A DNA stretch of 64,000 nt from Urophycis tenuis (taxonomy: Eukaryota; Chordata; Actinopteri; Gadiformes; Phycidae): positions 823,501 to 887,500 of the forward strand of contig JAXIVH010000038.1 in assembly GCA_036785325.1 (NCBI GenBank), written 5' to 3'. The notes under the pieces were generated by a model. The model was not told where the DNA came from, did no database searches, and was given only the letters and a program-made list of their open reading frames with translations. Positions within the stretch are counted from its first letter, which is position 1. Every line of letters starts with the position of its first letter. The position numbers and the translations under genes were made by a program. Shown in pieces: positions 60,425 through 64,000 of the stretch.

Positions 60425-60475
60425 TTATAGAAATAGAAATAGAAATACTCTATTGTTCCCAGGTTGGGAAATTGC
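60425..60475 (-). mobile_element. Retroelement 3' tail, minus strand (D8)
   Basis: Same fragment as in D2, next to an expanded AAT/AAC run. Confidence 0.4.
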
Positions 60476-60711
60476 ATTAATAGGTAAGTAATAATAATAA
60501 TAACAATAATAATAGGTAATTGCAATAGTTGGTAAGGTAATCTATATTTAATTTATTTATTTATATTTGTATATTTATTTAGTCTATTTATTTATTCATT
60601 TTTGTTTATTTATTTATTTAGATAAAGAGGATCACAGCTGGAGTGAGTTTTTAGTCTTTGTGTTAAAGGCTGGTTGCCTTCTTTTGATTCTTCAGTGGTG
60701 GTCCATCGCCT

Positions 60712-60722
60712 CCATCTAGTGG
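60712..60722 (-). promoter_or_regulatory. CTCF-like motif (D8, distal)
   Basis: CCACTAGATGG on minus. The spacing to the proximal site is 316 bp because of the AAT expansion. Confidence 0.35.
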
Positions 60723-61985
60723 TCGTTTTGTGAATAACAGTTGGTAAGGTAATATAAATGGGTTGTGTAGAGAGCCCGTTCTTTCGATGGCCCTGGCTCG
60801 GTTAGGTTCGTTAGAGTTATCTCGATGACCCCCCCCACCTCATCCAACGACTCGGTAGTTGAATAGGGGATCAAAGGCAGTTGCACTCGCCAATATCTAG
60901 TCGTCCGCAGCTCTCTTTTCCCATATTACCAAGAATGAAGTAAAACGAAATGGTTATCTGTCTTGTTGTGATATAACCGCTGATTTGGAGATATAGACTT
61001 GTTTTTCCTTTTCCCAAAGGTTTTCTTTGTTCCAAGATGGAGGTCAATCTAGTTTGATTGAAGGTACTTCCAATGCATTGGTATATTTACTTATTTGAAT
61101 AAAGACGAGTCACAGCTGGAGTGAGACTTTTCTTTTCCATTTCTATTTTAGTATAAACGTGCTATCGAAATATTAGGACACGTCATCAGTAGTGGACCCT
61201 GGGATCATAGGGTGTTTCTGGCCATTGTCACTATACACCCTCACCCAAGGGAGGCCCCCCCGAGAGTGATCAATTCTCAAGGTGTGTCGTTTCCGAAATG
61301 GAATTGGTATTGGGTTTAAGCTTTAGTAGGAGTGATCATTTGTTGAGGTAACGTCGAGGTAAGTAAAGGTAAGTAAAACACTTTTTAGGATACATTGTTT
61401 TGGTTATGGAGAGGAGGGGGCACATACTTACCCCCTGACCAGCACAAACCAGTTGTTAACACCGCTAGGTAGCCCTGGTTTGGCCAATCAGGGCCGGAGC
61501 TTGGTTCTTGTCCTCTGTTGGGTCCAGATTAACTAGCAGAAAACTGGGGTCACGAAGGACCGAGGCCAGCCGTGACAAAGCACTGCCTCCACGGTCCCCC
61601 AATGCAGCTATCCTCAGCGATGGGTGTCCAGACCTAGGAAAGACCAAGACCAGCCCCGACCAGCGGTGCCTTCCCAGTCGGTCCCAGGGTAGGAAAGGCC
61701 AAGGCCAGCCGCGACTAAGCACTGCCTCCCTGGCCCCTCCAGGACCCCATGCCGAACAGCCTGTTAATAACAATTCCTGTGCCCCATACACCGCGCGACT
61801 ACAGAGATTGTGTAGGAAGTTGACCTTAGAGAAGACTCAATGGCTTACTTTCCTCACCCAAAACAACAATTTCTTGGGGTAGTCTATTCTCGCCGTAGGT
61901 ACTTCGGTAATGGGTTTTTTTGTGAAAAGTTTTCCGGATGAAATGCATGCTGGGTAATTGTCTTCTTCCTCCAATATGTCAAGTG

Positions 61986-62912
61986 TAGGTTAAGGTTAGG
62001 GTAGATTTAGGGGTAGAGTTAGCAGTTAACCTTAACGTTAGGTTTGAAGTAAATGGGAGGGGTTGCGGTTAGGGTTAAGGTTAGGGCTGAGGTTAGGGTT
62101 AGGTATAAGGTTACGGTTTAGGGTTAAGGTTAGGGTTAAGGTTAGGGTTACGGTTAGGGCTAAGGTTAGGGCTAAGGTTAGAGTAAGGGTTAGGGTTAGC
62201 GTTACGGTTAGGGTAAGGTTAGGGTTAGGGTTAGAGGTTAGGGGTTAGGGTTAAGATGAGGGCTGAGGTTAGGGTTAAGGTTAGGGCTGAGGTTAGGGTT
62301 AGGTTTAAGGTTAGGGATAAGGTTAGGGTTGGGGTTACGGCTGAGATTGGGGTTAAGGTTAGGGTTGAGGTTAGGGTTAGTGTTATGGATAAGGTTAGGT
62401 TAAGTGTTAGGGCCAAGGTTAGGGTTAAGGTTATGGTTAAGATTAGGGTTAGGGCTAGAATTAGGGTTAGGGCTAAGGTTAGGGTTAGGGTTATGGCTGA
62501 GGTTAGGGTTAAGGTTAGGTTTGAGGTTAGTGTTAAGGTTAGGGCCAAGGTTAGGTTTAGGGTTAAGGTTAGGGTTAGGGCTAAGGTTAGGGTTAGGGTT
62601 ATGGCTGAGGCTAGGGTTAGGGCTAAAGTTAGGGCAAAGGTTAGAGTTAGGGTTAGCGTTAGAGTTAGGGTAGGGTTAGTGTTGGAGGTTAGGGTAGGCT
62701 TAGGGTTAGAGTTAGAGTAGGGGTTAGGGTTAGAGTTAGAGTAGGGGTTAGGGTTAGTGTTAAGGCTAAGGTTAGGGGTTGAGGTTAGTGTTAAGATTAG
62801 GGCCAAGGTAAGGGTTAGTGTTAGGGTTGAGTTAGGGTTAGGGCTAAGGTTAGGCCTATGGTTAGGGTTGGGGTTGAGGTTATCCCTAGGGTTAGAGTTA
62901 GAGCTAGAGATT
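61986..62912 (+). repeat. Telomere-variant block E9
   Basis: 927 bp, with a GTTAGGTTTAGGG variant near 62550. Confidence 0.93.
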
Positions 62913-63172
62913 GAGGAAGGTAGAGTCAAGGTGAGACAGTCTGTACGGACTGAACTCACCCCCGCCGGATCGGGCTAGTACACTCTATCTCCCCCAACTC
63001 CCTCATTTCCATGAGGGAAGACAGGGGAGAAGAGATGGGAGGAGTATATATATTTAATATATATTTTTTTAGTAAATAAATACATCGAGAGACTCACAGC
63101 TGGAGTGGGTTTTAATCTTTGTATTCAAGGTTGTTCCTCCTCTTTTGATTCCTCGCTGGTGGTGCGTCGTCT

Positions 63173-63183
63173 CCACCTAGTGG
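63173..63183 (-). promoter_or_regulatory. CTCF-like motif (D9, proximal)
   Basis: CCACTAGGTGG on minus. Confidence 0.35.
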
Positions 63184-63202
63184 TCGTTTTGTGAAGAAGA
63201 GT

Positions 63203-63252
63203 TATAGAAATAGAAATAGAAATACTCTATTGTTCCCAGGTTGGGAAATTGC
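63203..63252 (-). mobile_element. Retroelement 3' tail, minus strand (D9)
   Basis: Same fragment and same neighbouring AAT/AAC run as D8. Confidence 0.4.
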
Positions 63253-63488
63253 ATTAATAGGTAAGTAATAATAATAATAACAATAATAATAGGTAATTGC
63301 AATAGTTGGTAAGGTAATCTATATTTAATTTATTTATTTATATTTGTATATTTATTTAGTCTATTTATTTATTCATTTTTGTTTATTTATTTATTTAGAT
63401 AAAGAGGATCACAGCTGGAGTGAGTTTTTAGTCTTTGTGTTAAAGGCTGGTTGCCTTCTTTTGATTCTTCAGTGGTGGTCCATCGCCT

Positions 63489-63499
63489 CCATCTAGTGG
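63489..63499 (-). promoter_or_regulatory. CTCF-like motif (D9, distal)
   Basis: CCACTAGATGG on minus. Confidence 0.35.
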
Positions 63500-63593
63500 T
63501 CGTTTTGTGAATAACAGTTGGTAAGGTAATATAAATGGGTTGTGTAGAGAGCCCGTTCTTTCGATGGCCCTGGCTCGGTTAGGTTCGTTAGAG

Positions 63594-64000
63594 TTATCTC
63601 GATGACCCCCCCCACCTCATCCAACGACTCGGTAGTTGAATAGGGGATCAAAGGCAGTTGCACTCGCCAATATCTAGTCGTCCGCAGCTCTCTTTTCCCA
63701 TATTACCAAGAATGAAGTAAAACGAAATGGTTATCTGTCTTGTTGTGATATAACCGCTGATTTGGAGATATAGACTTGTTTTTCCTTTTCCCAAAGGTTT
63801 TCTTTGTTCCAAGATGGAGGTCAATCTAGTTTGATTGAAGGTACTTCCAATGCATTGGTATATTTACTTATTTGAATAAAGACGAGTCACAGCTGGAGTG
63901 AGACTTTTCTTTTCCATTTCTATTTTAGTATAAACGTGCTATCGAAATATTAGGACACGTCATCAGTAGTGGACCCTGGGATCATAGGGTGTTTCTGGCC
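63594..64000. repeat. 2.7-kb unit D10, cut by window end
   Basis: First 407 bp of another unit. It carries the CTAGTCGTCCGC mark of D9, so D9 and D10 are the most recent tandem duplicates and the array continues to the right. Confidence 0.9.

Larger units (their letters stand above)
58032..60816. repeat. 2.7-kb unit D8 (full, 2785 bp)
   Basis: Longest unit. The leader is 58032-59201 and the tail block 60137-60816, with an expanded AATAATAATAACAATAATAAT tract (also in D9). It has private changes TTTGAGTGAAGG and ACCCAAACCAAAC. Confidence 0.9.
60817..63593. repeat. 2.7-kb unit D9 (full, 2777 bp)
   Basis: Marked by CTAGTCGTCCGC (others CTAGTCATCCGC) and GCTTTAGTAGG. A change to CAGATTAAC at 61528-61536 creates an ATT-start frame of 124 codons on plus, which is spurious. 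Confidence 0.9.

Noticed and set aside
61508..61882. 124-codon plus frame unique to unit D9
   Set aside because: It depends on a non-ATG start created by one base change and is absent from the six sister units.

Overview
The window has the character of a vertebrate, most probably teleost fish, repeat-dense chromosome end or heterochromatin block. The signs are TTAGGG-type telomeric repeats, long (TG)n/(TA)n microsatellites, a spliced-type exon with a vertebrate branch point, acceptor and donor, and short retroelement tails ending in TCTATT-type repeats. There are no bacterial operons, tRNAs, rRNAs or intact protein-coding genes. Almost every open frame is a by-product of tandem repeats.

Three building blocks account for nearly everything. 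(A) A 214-bp satellite with an AAGCTT site in most monomers occupies 1-6170, 14724-41086 and 46624-58031. It includes one uninterrupted run of about 66 monomers (23660-37769) with higher-order repeats of 5, 6 or 7 monomers. (B) A module of about 1 kb is embedded 13 times in the satellite, always at the same nucleotide of the monomer. It holds a (TA)n/(TG)n microsatellite and, on the minus strand, a 504-bp exon with good splice signals at both ends. The exon is a frameshifted relic, and its end matches, from memory, a multi-copy fish protein family that I cannot name with certainty. (C) A unit of 2.7-2.8 kb is tandemly repeated at 7206-14723, 41087-46623 and 58032-64000. It consists of an AT-rich and GC-rich leader, about 0.9 kb of degenerate TTAGGG-like repeats, and a tail block with retroelement debris and CTCF-like motifs.

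The only stretch that is not obviously tandem is 6171-6805. It lies between a decayed satellite edge and an interstitial telomeric tract. It contains a CpG-rich segment with three NF-Y-type CCAAT boxes 42-43 bp apart, a CRE-like site, a perfect 11-bp inverted repeat around a C16 run, and a CTCF-like motif. A TTAGGG tract (6806-7194) follows, grading from degenerate to almost pure. A promoter firing rightward here would give UUAGGG-containing (TERRA-like) RNA. That is an inference.

Large-scale history: about 9.2-19.4 kb is repeated at 41.1-51.3 kb. About 37.4-43.8 kb is largely repeated at 54.3-60.8 kb, but the satellite run 38754-39802 differs in monomer order from its counterpart. A 2882-bp block at 19.3-22.2 kb is tandemly repeated at 22.2-25.1 kb. 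Spacing between modules is always a whole number of monomers minus about 21 bp, which points to one original insertion spread by unequal exchange. No genes act together here. The window is a record of satellite and subtelomere turnover, possibly with non-coding transcription.
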